Counted from the first letter of the stretch, positions 22,652-34,080 are shown. The stretch is DNA of 64,000 bases from Adiantum capillus-veneris (GCA_014529385.2 CM043963.1:74837912-74901911); one strand, 5' to 3'. Program-made: numbers and translations. The notes: generated from the sequence alone by a model not told the origin.

Positions 22652-24116
22652 AAGCGTTTAATTTCGGCAATCGAATCAAAGCATTTAACTACTAGAGGTG
22701 ATCTTAGTAATGATTGGTATAAATGGAGAGTTAATCTCAACCACTACTGTATTTTATACACTGCTGATGTTCTGGATTAGGTCTGCTAATCTGGAACTGT
22801 ACTTCCCTCGGATGTTGGTCAATTTACGTGAAAAAGTCTGAATTCAGTCTTTGCTCCGTCAAATGGACAAACAAGGTCCAAATTCACTTTTGTAAAAAGT
22901 TCTGGAACCCTTAAGCCAAATGGAACCTCACTATCTAAGCCCAGTCAAATTTTCTCTTCACTAAGCCCTAGTGGACATCCTACACGTAGCATGTCTCCTG
23001 ATTTGTTTTGCCTGGATTCTTGCACTATGGATTCCCCTTGATGTGCTAAGTCCACAGCTGTTTTTACTTTTTGATTTGGACACCTACAAGTTGGTCAATG
23101 GATCAGAAATCTGTTCCGACAGCCTGCTGCTGGTCTTGATTAGTGTAATCAACTCCAATTTGGACCAAAATTAACTAGGAGGCTTGTCTCAGGCTATACA
23201 ACACCCTGCTATGCCCATTGTCAGTATCTGGCTTCAATTTCTTGCTTTAGACATCCTATGCGTAGGATGTCTTTTTGCCCAGAATGGCTCAAATTCAAAG
23301 CACATGCTCCCCTTGATGTGCTGATTACTTTGGTATGCTCAAAATTAGGTTTGGAGTGCAAAATCACATAGATGAAATCCTACACGTAGGATGTCTTTGT
23401 GGCCTGTTTGACCCCAGACTTGACCCACAGCTTCCCCTTGATGTCAGCAACCCAGTAGTATGCTTAGATTTTTCAAAAGTCCCCAATTTTAGCTGTTCTA
23501 GCCTTTTTCAATCAAAAGTGCTAAAGTCTGCTTTGAACCCAATTTTCTCACCCAAATGAGATGAAACCTTTCTCAGTCACTCAATATATCATGCAGATCA
23601 TGCTCATGCAACCATCCTGACAAAAATGCTCTTGATGCTCTGCAGGTCTATCAGAAACACTCACAGTAACTTTTGGACTTCACTTCAACTTTCAAATACA
23701 CTTTTGCGTCTTTTTGCATCTTTTATAACCTGGTGATGAATCTACCAAGCAAGTATACATGCATGAAGTACTCTAGATCCTGAATCATGAATTACTCTAC
23801 TCCTACTCTTCATATGAAATGGTGATAATGGTGCTGTGGTTGCTTTCTGGCCTCTCCGGACTCTCAAGCTCTCCTCTCACCGCTTCTACCACTCCAACTC
23901 CTACTTTAGAACTCAACTAATATCTAAAACTATCTCAGTCTACCTAAACCTACCTAAGTCGAAGGATCTAGGCCAGACACACGCTCCCTAGACTCCCTCT
24001 AAGACCTAGAGAGTCCTCCACCCTTTTATTTTATCTAAATGTAAAACGAGACTCTTGGCAAGCCAAAGAATCCCTATCCTCAAGGACTAGTCTGGGTCAC
24101 CTACCTAAGGTTTTCA
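22652..24116 (-). other. Untranslated leader of gypsy A with palindromic repeats
   Basis: About 1.5 kb lies between the primer site and the 5' ORF. It has no conserved frame. It contains three copies of a palindrome-centred unit, listed separately, each followed by CCCCTTGATGT further along. Its length is typical of plant gypsy leaders that carry packaging and dimerisation signals, but no role can be read from the sequence. Confidence 0.6.
22973..23443 (-). repeat. Three palindrome-centred repeats in the gypsy A leader
   Basis: Units centre on a near-palindrome close to CATCCTACNCGTAGGATG at 22974-22995, 23250-23271 and 23373-23394. Each is followed 40-60 bases later by CCCCTTGATGT (near 23033, 23310 and 23434). 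Spacing is about 277 and 123 bp. A shortened relative (AAAATCACGTAGGATGTC) lies in the LTR near 24481. The middle copy is almost perfectly self-complementary over 22 bases. Confidence 0.75.
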
Positions 24117-24135
24117 GCCGCGGCAGCGACACCAA
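24117..24135 (-). promoter_or_regulatory. Primer binding site of gypsy A (Asp-tRNA-like)
   Basis: Reading the minus strand, the LTR ends CCAACA and is followed by TTGGTGTCGCTGCCGCGG. This is a variant of the TGGCGCCGTTGCCGGGG site seen in many plant gypsy elements and in B1 and B2 here. Confidence 0.75.
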
Positions 24136-25040
24136 TGTTGGATGGATACGCCGCTACGGACGTCAGCACAGCGAGAAATCACCTAACAAGATTTGTCAGC
24201 TAAGGACAAAGCTCAACCCGCAGGCGCGTGGAAGTAAGCATAGGGTGTCATCCTACACTCGATCGACTCCTAACTAATTCCTACAAAGGTCTCTACCCAA
24301 TGTCTAAGTCACAGCCTTCAGGAGTGCATAAGAGGAAACTTCCTACAACGCTTTCTAGAACCGAACACCCATCAAACAATCTCGAAACACCACAGAACTT
24401 GAAGGAGACGCTACTAACACCAATAGGTCGCTCTCCCTAAGGTCTATGAACCAAAACCCCAACCCAAAACACCTGGTGCAAAATCACGTAGGATGTCTGG
24501 CCGAAATTTGCAGGTCTTCATTCCGAAATATAAAGTGCCTAATGTGTAGCTCTACTCAATGTGAACGCATGAATATGCTGCAATGCAAAATCGGACAACA
24601 TATGCTCATCGAATCACCAGATGAAACTCGTAGATGGAGCTCGTAAAATCGGACCGTAAGCGTGCAATGTAGGTATCGGCGCGTAGCTCTTGTCGGGGGC
24701 AACACGTTGCACTTCTCCGCACTCGATTCCGACCACCGGTGCACACGTAGCATCAAGATGAAGCTCACACACACACTCTCTCTCTCGTACACAGTGGTCA
24801 CACTCTCTCTTCATTAAGGTCAAAAAGTGGTATAAATACCTTACAATTCTCAAACCTTAAAGTTACAAATTAACCATCTACTCAATCTAAATGTCAAAAC
24901 TGGGATACAATCTGGAAACTTCTGTAAGCCTCAATATTTACAAGGTGAAATGTCGAGTTTTCTCAATAAATGAATAATTACAAAAAAAATGATAATCTGC
25001 CGAGCCGTCATTTTCCGTAGGGTGTGTCCAGCTTCTAACG
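24136..25040 (-). repeat. 5' LTR of gypsy A (905 bp)
   Basis: On the plus strand it runs from TGTTGGATGG to CTTCTAACG, so in element orientation it starts CGTTAG, with C in place of the usual T, and ends CCAACA. It is bounded by the primer site and by the target duplication ACTAC. A TATA-like TATTTATA on the minus strand near 24830-24838 is a candidate promoter. A CT-rich run lies near 24775-24785. Confidence 0.85.
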
Positions 25041-25045
25041 ACTAC

Positions 25046-27967
25046 ATACGAGGAAACCATTGGCTCTGTTACACTTGGTGACAATTACCCTTTTGACATT
25101 GTTGGCATAGGTGATATTGCCATGGTTATGGCAAATGGGGTGAAGTTTATCATGCATAATGTGCGTCATGTTCCAGCCTTGACACGCAATCTAATTTTGG
25201 TTGGACGTCTTGATGACTTGGGTTACAAATTCACTTTTCATCAGCAGTCTTGGCGTATTGCGAAGGGTCATCTTATTATAGCACATGGTTCTAAAGTTGT
25301 TTCACTTTATCCTCTTTATGTATCTGATAAAAATAGTGTTCTTCCTGTAACCGAGTTGCCAACCGTTGCTTTGTGGCATAGCCGGTCAGGACATATGTCA
25401 AAGAAGGGAATGGAGACACTCTCTTGTTTGGGCTACTTACCGTCTTTGTCATTTTTTGATTTTCCCTTTTGTGAGCACTGTCAATATGGAAGGCAAACAT
25501 AGACACATCGTACACATTCTTTTGAGAAAGAAAGAAAACCCTTAGAGCTTGTGCATAGTGACTTATGTGGGCCTATGCCTTCTAAATCCCATGGTGGTGT
25601 GTTCTATTATGTTACATTCATTGATGATGCAACACGGCATGTTTGGGTCTACACCATGAAGTCTAAAGATGGGACTTTTTATTGCTTCAAGAAGTACTTA
25701 TCTAGTACTGAAACTCAGTCTGAACATAAGTTGAAAGCTTTGCGCTCAAACAATGGTGGAGAATATGTCTCCAAAGAGTTTAAAACTTCTGTTCAAGTAG
25801 GGGAATTAAGCATGAGTTTACAACTCCTTATACCCCTGCATAAAATGGTGCTGCAGAACAAAGGAATAGGACCATCCAAGAGTGGATTATGTCTATGCTA
25901 TCACAGGCTAATTTACTGCAAGCGTTTTGGGATGAAGCATTATACATAGCCCTGTACTTGATCAATAGATCACCACATGCTTCATTATAGTTTCATGTAC
26001 CTTTGGAGTTATGGTCATGACATAAATTGTCTTATGAAAAACTCCACACATTTGGCTGTGAAGCTTATGCACATGTACCAAAGGAATTGCATGCTAAGCT
26101 AGATCCTAAGTCCAAAAAATGCATCTTCATTGGCTATGGTGTAGATGGTCAATTTGGCTATCGTTTATGGGATTCCAAAAGTTGATCAGTGATCTGTATA
26201 GCAGTGATGGTGTCTTTAATGAGACTAAGATGCATAGACAACAAATGAAAGAGGTTGAATTCCAAAAAGTGACATTTTCCAATGTATCACCTCCTGTCCA
26301 GACAGCTCCCGAGCCAATTACTACATAGGCTAGGACAAGTTATGATCAGCTGCCACGATCTCAATTAGTCTCACATCCGCCATAACGTTTTGTTCCAGGA
26401 ATGGAGTTTGTTTTGCTGATAGATTATGGTGAGCCTTCTTGTTATAAAGAGGCTATGCTAGCCAATGATAAGATTCAGTGGCAACATGCTATGAAGAGGG
26501 AGATGTCCAGTATTGCAAAGAACAAAACATGGGAACTTGTTCCATTGCCAAAAGGTAGGAAAGCATTGCCTTGTAAATGGGTTTACAAGAAGAAGATTGA
26601 AAATTACAAAGCTCGTTTAGTGGCCAAAGGTTTCAAGCAAGAATATGGTGCCAATTTCTAGGAAATCTTTTCTCCACTGGTCAAGATGACCACATTGAGA
26701 ATGTTGCTTGCTTTCGTTGCCACCTGAAGATATGGACCTTGATCAAATGGATGTCATTATAGCTTTCTTACATGGTGATCTTGAGGAAGAGATTTATATG
26801 CAGCAACCTGAAGGGTTTGTGATAAAGGGCAAGGAACATTTGGTCTATAAGCTTCTGAAAAGTCTCTATGGCTTGAAGCAATCATCCAGACAATGGTATC
26901 ACAAGTTTGATTCATTTATTCGTTCCCTAGGCTATAAGCGCAGTAATGAGGATCCATGTCTTTATGTGAAAAGACAAACCAATGGATAGCTTATTATGCT
27001 TATCCTTTATGTAGGTGACATGCTTGTTGCTGGTCATTCCAAGAAGGACATTGCTGACTTGAAAACCAAGCTGAAAAGTCAATTTGACATGAAAGATTTG
27101 GGTGAAGCCAATCACATTTTGGGTATGCGCATTACTCGTGACCGTAAGAAGAGGTTGTTGTGCTTTTCTCAAAAAGTGTATATGCACAAGTTTCTTGATC
27201 GTTTCAACATGCAAAAGTGGAAGGCTTTGAGTACTCCATTGCTTGCATATTTGAAACTTAGCAAGAAAGACTATCCCAAATTTGCTGAGGAAGAAGCTCC
27301 GATGGCTAAGGTTCTTTATGCTTCAGCTTGTGGTAGTCTCATGTATGCCATGGTGGCTCCAAGACTTGACATTGCACATGCAGTTGGAGTTGTCAATAGA
27401 TTTACGTCTAAACCTAGTAAAAAGCATTGGGATGCTGTCAAGTTGATTCTCAGATACTTGAGTGGCACTGCAGATAGAGAGTTATGCTATGGTTGTGGAG
27501 AGTCATCCATTCAAGGGATTTTAGACAGTGATTATGCAGGCTGTGTTGACAGTCGTAAATCAACAACAGGTTGGATTTACACATTTGCTGGTTCTACTAT
27601 TTCTTGGAGATCTGTTCTTTAAGAGTGTACATCCATTTCTACCACAGAGGCAGAGTATGTTGCATTGAGTGAAGCATGCAAAGAAGCTATTTGGCTTGCT
27701 CGCCTAGTGAAAGACCTTGGATTAGAGTAGTGTACACCAGTTCTTCATTGTGACAATCATAGTGCTATTGCCTTGGCTAACAATCCAGTGTTTCATTTCA
27801 GAATGGAACACATTGATGTGCGTTATCACTTCAATCGTGAATGCATGGCAAACAAGAGCCTTGATTTGGTGAAGATTCCTACATCAGAGAACACAGCGGA
27901 TGCACTCGTTAAAAGTCTCTCCATCCATCAGTTTCAACATTGTCGTGAGTTGATGGGCATTGGGTGA
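25046..27967 (+). pseudogene. Copia C pol, second part (protease end, integrase, RT, RNase H)
   Basis: The frame resumes after the gypsy A insertion with VTLGDNYPFDIVG. The integrase zinc region reads LWHSRSGHMSKKGMETL and FCEHCQYG. The core has HSDLCGPM and LRSNNGGEYVSKEF, where the second catalytic Asp is Asn. RT follows at 26401-27300 with WELVPLPKGRKALPCKWVYK and ARLVAKGFKQEYG. The YVDD motif is YVGD at 27008-27019, losing one catalytic Asp. RNase H then shows GSLMYAMVAPRLDIAHAVG, LDSDYAGCVDSRKSTTGW and HIDVRYHF, and the frame ends NTADALVKSLSIHQF at 27967. Stops near 25500, 25950, 26660, 26990 and 27620 interrupt it. Confidence 0.9.
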
Positions 27968-28008
27968 AGAGTGGTTCTCTTGCATTCTTGTAGTCTCCCA
28001 CATTGGCC

Positions 28009-28022
28009 ATCAAGTGGGAGAA
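28009..28022 (+). promoter_or_regulatory. Polypurine tract of copia C
   Basis: ATCAAGTGGGAGAA lies immediately before the 3' LTR start, as in typical plant copia elements. Confidence 0.8.
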
Positions 28023-28285
28023 TGTTAGGTTTAATGGCCATGTGGCCGACCGCCCATCACTAACTGCTACTAACCCTAAGTGTACATCTATACACTTGTG
28101 TGAGCCACTAACACTAAGTACATTGTGTACTGTGCCTTAGTGCATACGATAGAGAAGAAAGAAAGGGGGCACACAGTACGTGTCCGCTCTCCTCCTTCAA
28201 CCTGTGTGTGTGTGGCTATGGTGGTATGTGTGTGAGTGTGTGCATACATATTCCTCTTTTGCTGTGCTCCCAGCTCCTTCCCTTA
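28023..28285 (+). repeat. 3' LTR of copia C (263 bp)
   Basis: It starts TGTTAGGTTTAATGG after the polypurine tract and ends near CTTCCCTTA. Its last part matches the truncated 5' LTR at 10401-10485, with an extra GT-rich insertion. GTGTGTG tracts lie at 28205-28247. Confidence 0.8.
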
Positions 28286-28825
28286 AACGAATGTAGAGCA
28301 CAATGTGGTTACACTACTACGGGAGTTTGAGAGTGTTTTCTCCCTACATGAAGCTTCATTTGTTCCAAGTTTGGTGCATTTCTCTTTGAAATTAGTTTAT
28401 GCACATTGCCCTTGTATATGTTGTAGAGACATAGCTCTTATTTATCCCATTTTCATGGCCATTTCTTTGGTGATAGTGGTCAAGTTTTAGAATATGCTCA
28501 TTGTGGCTACAAGTTACGTGTTATGTATTGTTTTTTATTGATGTACATATCGATCATGAGTCTATTGCTTACACATTACATGTAGTCACAGGTTATCGTT
28601 TCTACAAGTTTCTTTAGTAGAGCTACATTGAGTTATAGATTTGACATGTGTTGATCATAGTTATGATTGTGTAGTGTTCAACTAGATCTCCCACTATGAC
28701 ATTCACTTATTGCGATTGATATGTGTGATAGTTTGAGTCCAGTATGATGACTCATGTGAGAAGTGGTCTCGTTCGTGTCAACACTCAAGATGTTGGCATT
28801 GGGGTCACACATGGCACATTTGATG
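28286..28825. other. Stretch with no recognisable gene
   Basis: No domain-bearing frame. It may be leader or gag remnants of the decayed copia that becomes recognisable at about 28830, but no motif supports this. Confidence 0.4.
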
Positions 28826-29400
28826 TCATTTCTTTAGATGCATGAGACAACGATGTAGATGCATGTGAGATTCAGATGTGGCTTTGACACATGTTAGAGA
28901 GGCAATTGCATTGGAGGTATATGCCAATGGTAATGATGTCACACTTACTTTGAGCATACCTCTTATAGATATGTCTATGGATAGCACACTTTCTCCAAAG
29001 TGGTTACTAGATGGCAATGCTGCTTTCCACGTCACACTGAGTTGTGAGTGGTTGTAGTTTTTCTAATGGGAGGCTTGGTTGTGTGCGGCTTTTTGATGGT
29101 TCAACATGTGACATACAAGGTTCTTGAGATGTATGTTTGTCATTGCCCAATGGAGCATTATACACACTTCATCATGTGCAATATGTTCCTCAGCTGAGAC
29201 ACAATTTGATCTCTATGAGACAATTGAGAGATAGTTGATGTCAAGTAGTGCTTAGAAAGAAATCTTTCCAGATGCATTGTGGTTTTCTAGTCACTGGGAA
29301 AGGAGCCAAGATTGGCTTGGTTTACCCTATGCATGTATTTGAGGTGCAAGATGACATAGTCTCGATTACATTATAGTCATGTCAACAAGAGACAACACAT
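28826..29400 (+). pseudogene. Copia D protease and pre-integrase region, decayed
   Basis: A frame reads KWLLDGNAAFHVTLSCEWL near 28998-29055, matching the copia protease active-site block, with Asn in place of Ser/Thr. It continues in shifted frames with LPNGALYTLHHVQYVPQL and RHNLISMRQLRDS, then IGLVYPMHVF, the segment that precedes integrase in plant copia elements. Integrase and most of RT are not visible downstream; a duplicated spacer follows instead. The copy is heavily mutated. Confidence 0.65.
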
Positions 29401-29494
29401 ATCTTTCACAGATGAGCTCTAGAGTGTTGTATATGACATGTCTATAAATACAAAGTTAGAGCAGCCAAGATCTAGCAAGACATAGCAGATTGAT

Positions 29495-30110
29495 CCTCTT
29501 AGGGAAAAGATGTCTCCAACCACAAAGATGAACGATATAGAGTTCTTTGACATGCTCATGCTAGAGGTTGATATGGTGATGCTAGGACATGTGCATACAA
29601 TCCCTATGGACAATGAGGGAATGGTGACTACCCCAAAATCAGGCTTGATACACCCATACATGACTAGTTCTAGTGGTGACCTGGTGAGGATTGAGATACC
29701 TATTGAGGATAGATTGGCAGAGGTCATTGCACATGGTGTTGATGCGACTTCCATGGATACGCTGGCAAAGATTACACGTTTGTCATCAATATTTGGGACT
29801 CTTAGTCCTCTTAGCACAAAGATGCCTCCTACCATGGAGATGAACGATATGGAGTTCTTTGACATGCTCATGCTAGAGGCAGATATGGTGATGCCATGAC
29901 ATGTGGATATAGTCCCTATGGATGATGAGGGAGAAGTGACTATCCTCAAGTCAGGCTTGACACGTCCATACATGACTAGTTCTGGTGGTGATGCAATCAA
30001 GGTTGAGATACCTACTATGAATAGTTGGCAGAGGTCACTGCACATGTCATTGATGAGATTGCCACAAATATATTGGCATAGATTATAGGTCTGACATAAG
30101 CCTTTGGGAC
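29495..30110 (+). repeat. 312-bp tandem duplication inside copia D
   Basis: Two diverged units lie head to tail. GATGAACGATATAGAG at 29527 corresponds to GATGAACGATATGGAG at 29839, a 312-bp period. Both encode MNDxEFFDMLMLEx, later SGLxxPYMTSSxGD and IPT/IPI. The first unit and most of the second form a 129-codon open frame at 29510-29899. The encoded protein is not recognised; it sits where the integrase-RT linker would be. Confidence 0.75.
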
Positions 30111-30114
30111 TCTC

Positions 30115-30442
30115 ATGTACAACCTCTTAGTGTTGAGACTCAACATAGCGGCTATAGTGGGAGTGTTTGCAATTAAGGTTGTCAAGCAAGCGATGACTGG
30201 CACTAGCGTGATGCATCATGGAGAAATGAAGGTCATTATAGGATATTTACAACATATGCATGTTGATTCTAGCAAGGATATATGCTTTCGCACACCGCTA
30301 GAGTCTATATGGCATCATGCGTCGACTTTGAGAGAGCCAATGGGTATAGGTTGAGCCGAGATTCCTCTCTATACCTCTTGCACATACTATTGGGTCTTAT
30401 ATTAGTACCACTTATTGGCACATTTGCCTTTAAGTGGGAGAT
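30115..30442 (+). pseudogene. Copia D RNase H remnant and polypurine tract
   Basis: Frames MYNLLVLRLNIAAIVGVF and VMHHGEMKVIIGYLQHMHV correspond to the start of the copia RNase H region (the usual SLMYA..RPDIA..VG and HW.A.K.ILRYL blocks). The catalytic residues are not recognisable. The block ends with TTTAAGTGGGAGAT directly before an LTR start at 30443. Confidence 0.6.
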
Positions 30443-30589
30443 TGTTGGTGTAAAGGTGGTGGGTCTCTTACACCGTCGAACACGCTAGAGGCATCCAACC
30501 ACCCATCACTTATACACACCTTATTCTTTACTATAGAATAAGGGGCTCTCTGACACACACTGTGGTGAGCTGCTCCACCCACATCCTCT

Positions 30590-30645
<56 letters not shown>

Positions 30646-30720
30646 CCCCCCCCCCCCCCCCCAACATACACACATGCACCGCATTCCCGCACTCTTCAAA
30701 GCGGACACATTGAAGCTACA
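30443..30720 (+). repeat. 3' LTR of copia D (right end uncertain)
   Basis: It starts TGTTGGTGTAAAGG right after the polypurine tract. It carries a long CT run and a C run. No partner LTR is in the window, so the right edge near 30720 is a guess. Confidence 0.5.
30592..30662 (+). repeat. (CT)n followed by poly-C
   Basis: About 25 CT units run from 30592, followed by an uninterrupted C run of about 19 bases up to 30662, within the copia D LTR. Confidence 0.95.
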
Positions 30721-30769
30721 AAATCATGGGAATTTTCTATTGAGACCTTTGCAACATATTTCTAGCACA

Positions 30770-32261
30770 TCACCTTTTTGTTTTAGATTCCAAAGATAAA
30801 TAGAAGGTTCTCCATTAAGCAAACATTGCATGCATACGGACTTACTATTTCTTTATCACATGGTGATTTAACATAAGTGCACGCACATGGATTGAACAAA
30901 GTATGATTTCACATGTGATTAAATTCATCACAATTGTCAACATGGATTCAAAAGCAACCGTACTTCTTCAAGTAAACCTAATGAAGATTTGCTCGATTGA
31001 CACAACTTGTGGTTGTTTTGAATTGCTTCCGAAGGAAGTTATTGAGATATTGGACCATGGCTTTAGATATACTGAATAAGCATCCCTTCGACTTTGAGGA
31101 AGGCTCACTTGCTTTCTAGCATGCTAATTCTCCTCATTAGGTAGAGGATGGGGTGTAGGATGGCCTCTTTATTTTCCATGAGCTTATGGAGGTGATTAAC
31201 AATTTGATGAATAGGTGCATGCCATGTGTGCAAGAATGGTGGGTGTGTAAGAGAGGCTACCATCTATCTTTGGATGATCAAAGATATTAAGACAAAATTG
31301 AGTGCCCGATGTATTAAAAATAGCCCTCCAACATTGTCAACTAACATTTTGATCACAATGGGGATTTAACATTTGCGAGTTTTTCATTTCAAGTTTTTTT
31401 GACAATTTTAGCAATCTTTAGAGTTTTTTTAACCAAATATGTGTCATAGCATAAAGTATCTATTTAATGTAATTTTCAATCGTCATAAGACTCCATATAT
31501 GTGTGGTTGACGGAGAGAGAAAGTATAAATTCTAGAGAGATAGTATTTATGCGAGTTACCATTGGAAGAAGAGATCATAAATCCTTGAGAGAGAGAGAGA
31601 GTGACTTCTCTTCTAGAGAGAGAAAGTAAAATCATAGAGTTGTATATCACTACGCAGAGAAAGAGAGAGAGAGAGAGAGAGACCGAGAGGGCATAACGAC
31701 GGAAAAAATGTAAACAAATAAAATCACCATTTCACAACTCATGCCATTAGAGTCAAATATGCTCGCAACGCATGTGATCAGAGTTAAATAATCCACATCA
31801 TATAAACATGCGATAAAGTAAAAAATCATGCAAAATAGAGACAACACTAATTTCAGAGTTAAATATAATCCACAGCATATATAAATGTGATGAAGTAAAA
31901 AATAATGCCAGATAGAGACAATACTATTTTTCCCAAGCAATTGCTTTTTGAAACAACATAAGTTTGAGGATGTAAGTACATTCGAAAAACTACCACAGGA
32001 TAAGATCAAAATTAGAGTACAAAAAAAGATAGTCGCCATAAATGTAATGGCCACTCTAAAAGGCAAGTAATTTGCTCCCAAATAGCTTGCAAGATGCTTC
32101 ATATCTTTTGCTTGAAATTTGAAATCCTTTGCTGCATAAACAATGTTTTTTCAAGATAAATAATCACAAGTATAATAAACCAAAATAAATACAGAAAAAC
32201 ACTTTCATATCATAGATCAATATTCTAGTTGAGTGAAAGAAGCATACCAAACCAGTTGTAA
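30770..32261. other. Stretch with no recognisable gene
   Basis: AT-rich sequence with GAGA-rich patches at 31588-31600 and 31662-31685. A minus-strand 150-codon frame at 31650-32102 is Phe/Leu/Cys-rich with no motif and ends in the GA repeat, so I do not call it a gene. Confidence 0.5.
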
Positions 32262-32688
32262 TTAAATGGAGGGAGAAATCATCCTTGGTTGTCCAAGAAT
32301 AAAAGCGATGTCCATTGGTGAGAGGGTTGGCTGATGAATAATCATGTGCTCCTTAGGTTCAAGTCCGAGCACTTTTGTGTACACATAGTACATATGTTTG
32401 CATGCCAAAAAGGATTTGTTGGTATTCTCTCGCTTCTGAAAATCCGGACACGTGCATGCTGGACTCTGTTTTATATGAATCTCATAACTATTTTCAGTGA
32501 GAACTCGGAAAATTACATGCTCTTGAGACCTTTTCACTTCATCCAAAAATATAATTGTCATACTATTACATGCTTCCAATTTCTTCATGGCCTCTTTAGA
32601 GATTCCATGCCTCCACAATGACAAAGTTTGAGCCATCAAACTTTTTGATGTAGTACTCTTCTCTTTCGGAAGCACTACTCGCAGCCAT
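32262..32688 (-). pseudogene. Chimeric ORF: copia gag start joined to a SWIM zinc-finger domain
   Basis: The minus strand starts with ATG at 32688, reads MAASSASEREEYYIKKFDG and reaches FDGSNF at 32640-32623, the N-terminal signature of copia Gag. After one extra base at 32622 the other frame continues SLWR, still copia-like, then HGISKEAMKKLEACNSM. It then enters a SWIM finger: CTC at 32456-32448, a spacer, and CKH at 32402-32394, in the context SPACTCPDFQKRE and FLACKHMYYVYTKVLGLEP. This matches the CxCx(n)CxH pattern of plant SWIM proteins, which bind zinc and often nucleic acid or protein partners. It ends at 32262. The copia leader lies directly upstream on the same strand. I read this as retroelement capture of a host exon. 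A chance deletion fusion is the alternative. Confidence 0.6.
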
Positions 32689-32689
32689 G

Positions 32690-33360
32690 ATTAAAAGAAT
32701 GTAGCCAAAAATTTATGGCAAATTGCCTGGGACAATTTCAGCAGAGTTTCCCCTAGAATAGGAGCGAAAACTCAAAACAAAACGTAGTACAATCACTGTG
32801 TAAGAACAGCCAGAACTGCCAAGAACGCATAAGACGGACTCGCGGGAAAAATTTGGCAGTCTCCTTTGTATGAGGAGTCAGGACTTAACTCAAAAACGCA
32901 TAAACTGCTCAAAAGAACAATCACTGCGCATATACTGCACAAAACCACTACTGTGTGACCGCCAACTCGGCGCCAAAAGCACAAAAAACCGTACAGATAC
33001 ATGTCCTATGGCGAGGGTACAGTAAAGGGAAACTCTAGCTACCTATATCACCGAAGGTATCTCAACATTTGAGAATACCCTAGCTCAAAGAAAACCTCAT
33101 GCTATCGACCCTCCAAAGGCTAATGCAGACACAATAGGACTAGCAATAGTCTCAGTAAGGCTCTTTCGGTTTGAGTCTCAAAAGCGGTCGGGAAAAACTG
33201 CCAAAATAGCCAAAAATGGCTCCACACGTAGTACAAGTGGTAGTGTTCGTAATTCAACGTACATGAGTGAACCGCGCTCAAACAGGCACCAAGAACTATT
33301 GCATGCAATAAAAGTGATCCTTGCGGGGATATCTGCTCTCAAAAGAGCTCAGGAGCACTA
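32690..33360 (-). other. Copia C-family leader fragment, inverted
   Basis: The reverse complement follows the copia C leader at about 11100-11720 in order. Shared blocks include GAGCTCTTTTGAGAGCA, CCCCGCAAGGAT, GGGTCGATAGCATGAGG, GATACCTTCGGTGATATAGG, AGTTGGCGGTC and CAAAGGAGACT. It ends just before the gag-like ATG at 32688, as in copia C. No primer site or LTR was found beyond 33360. Confidence 0.75.
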
Positions 33361-33843
33361 AGTGTGCTCACACAAAAATGCATATGTCAACGCATCTGTC
33401 TACAAAGAAATTGGTGTCGAAATGGCTGTCAAATTGCCTGAGAAAGCGCTACGTTTGGAAACTTGGAGAGTCTGTGTGTATATGGGCTAAAAAGTCCCCT
33501 GTAACTTGTGTGTCGATGTTGCTATGTGCCGATTTTCACCGCCAGGCGGAAATGCGTTGGACGAATAGCCGCCAAAGGTATCGTAGCCAAAAAGCGTATC
33601 ATAGAGCGCAATCGGTGTGCTCGGTGTCGATGTCGGGTGTCACTCCTCTATGGTAGAGGCACCTCACCCGTGCGTGTGGCAAGCACGATTGTTCACAGGA
33701 AAACGCTCAACGGCGAGAACGCTCATTGTTAAGGTCAGATGTCAAAAATTCATACAATGAGAGGTGATGTCGAATGGCGAGAATCGGTGTCGAAAATCGA
33801 TGTGCCGGTTCGGAGCCGTAAATCGTTGATGTCGAAGATCCGG

Positions 33844-33845
<2 letters not shown>

Positions 33846-33929
<84 letters not shown>
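33846..33929 (+). repeat. (CT)n microsatellite
   Basis: About 42 uninterrupted CT units. Confidence 0.97.
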
Positions 33930-33931
<2 letters not shown>

Positions 33932-34080
33932 TTGAGAGTGATGATATGTCGATGTCGCCTTTCGCCGCTGGACGGAAGCCTCCGGTGCCGAGGTGATGAG
34001 GTACCTCCCTGCTCTCTCTATCTCACTCGCTCGCTCTCTTTTGAGAAAAATCTCTCTCACAAAACTTGCTCGCTCTCGCT

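Larger units (their letters stand above)
12781..25040 (-). mobile_element. Gypsy A: 12.26-kb Ty3/gypsy LTR retrotransposon nested in copia C
   Basis: The element runs on the minus strand from a 5' LTR at 24136-25040 to a damaged 3' LTR starting at 12781. It is flanked by ACTAC at 12776-12780 and 25041-25045, a normal 5-bp target duplication, inside the copia protease. The order is LTR, Asp-type primer site, 1.5-kb leader, 5' ORF, Gag with zinc knuckles, first retropepsin, RT, RNase H, integrase, second retropepsin-like domain, W-motif tail, polypurine tract. No chromodomain and no second RNase H were found. The Asp-type primer site without a chromodomain suggests the Athila/Tat side of the family, but a tree is needed. 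Many stops and frameshifts make it inactive. Confidence 0.9.

Noticed and set aside
31650-32102. 150-codon minus-strand ORF
   Set aside because: Phe/Leu/Cys-rich in AT-rich DNA, ends inside a GA repeat, no motif and no nearby gene structure.
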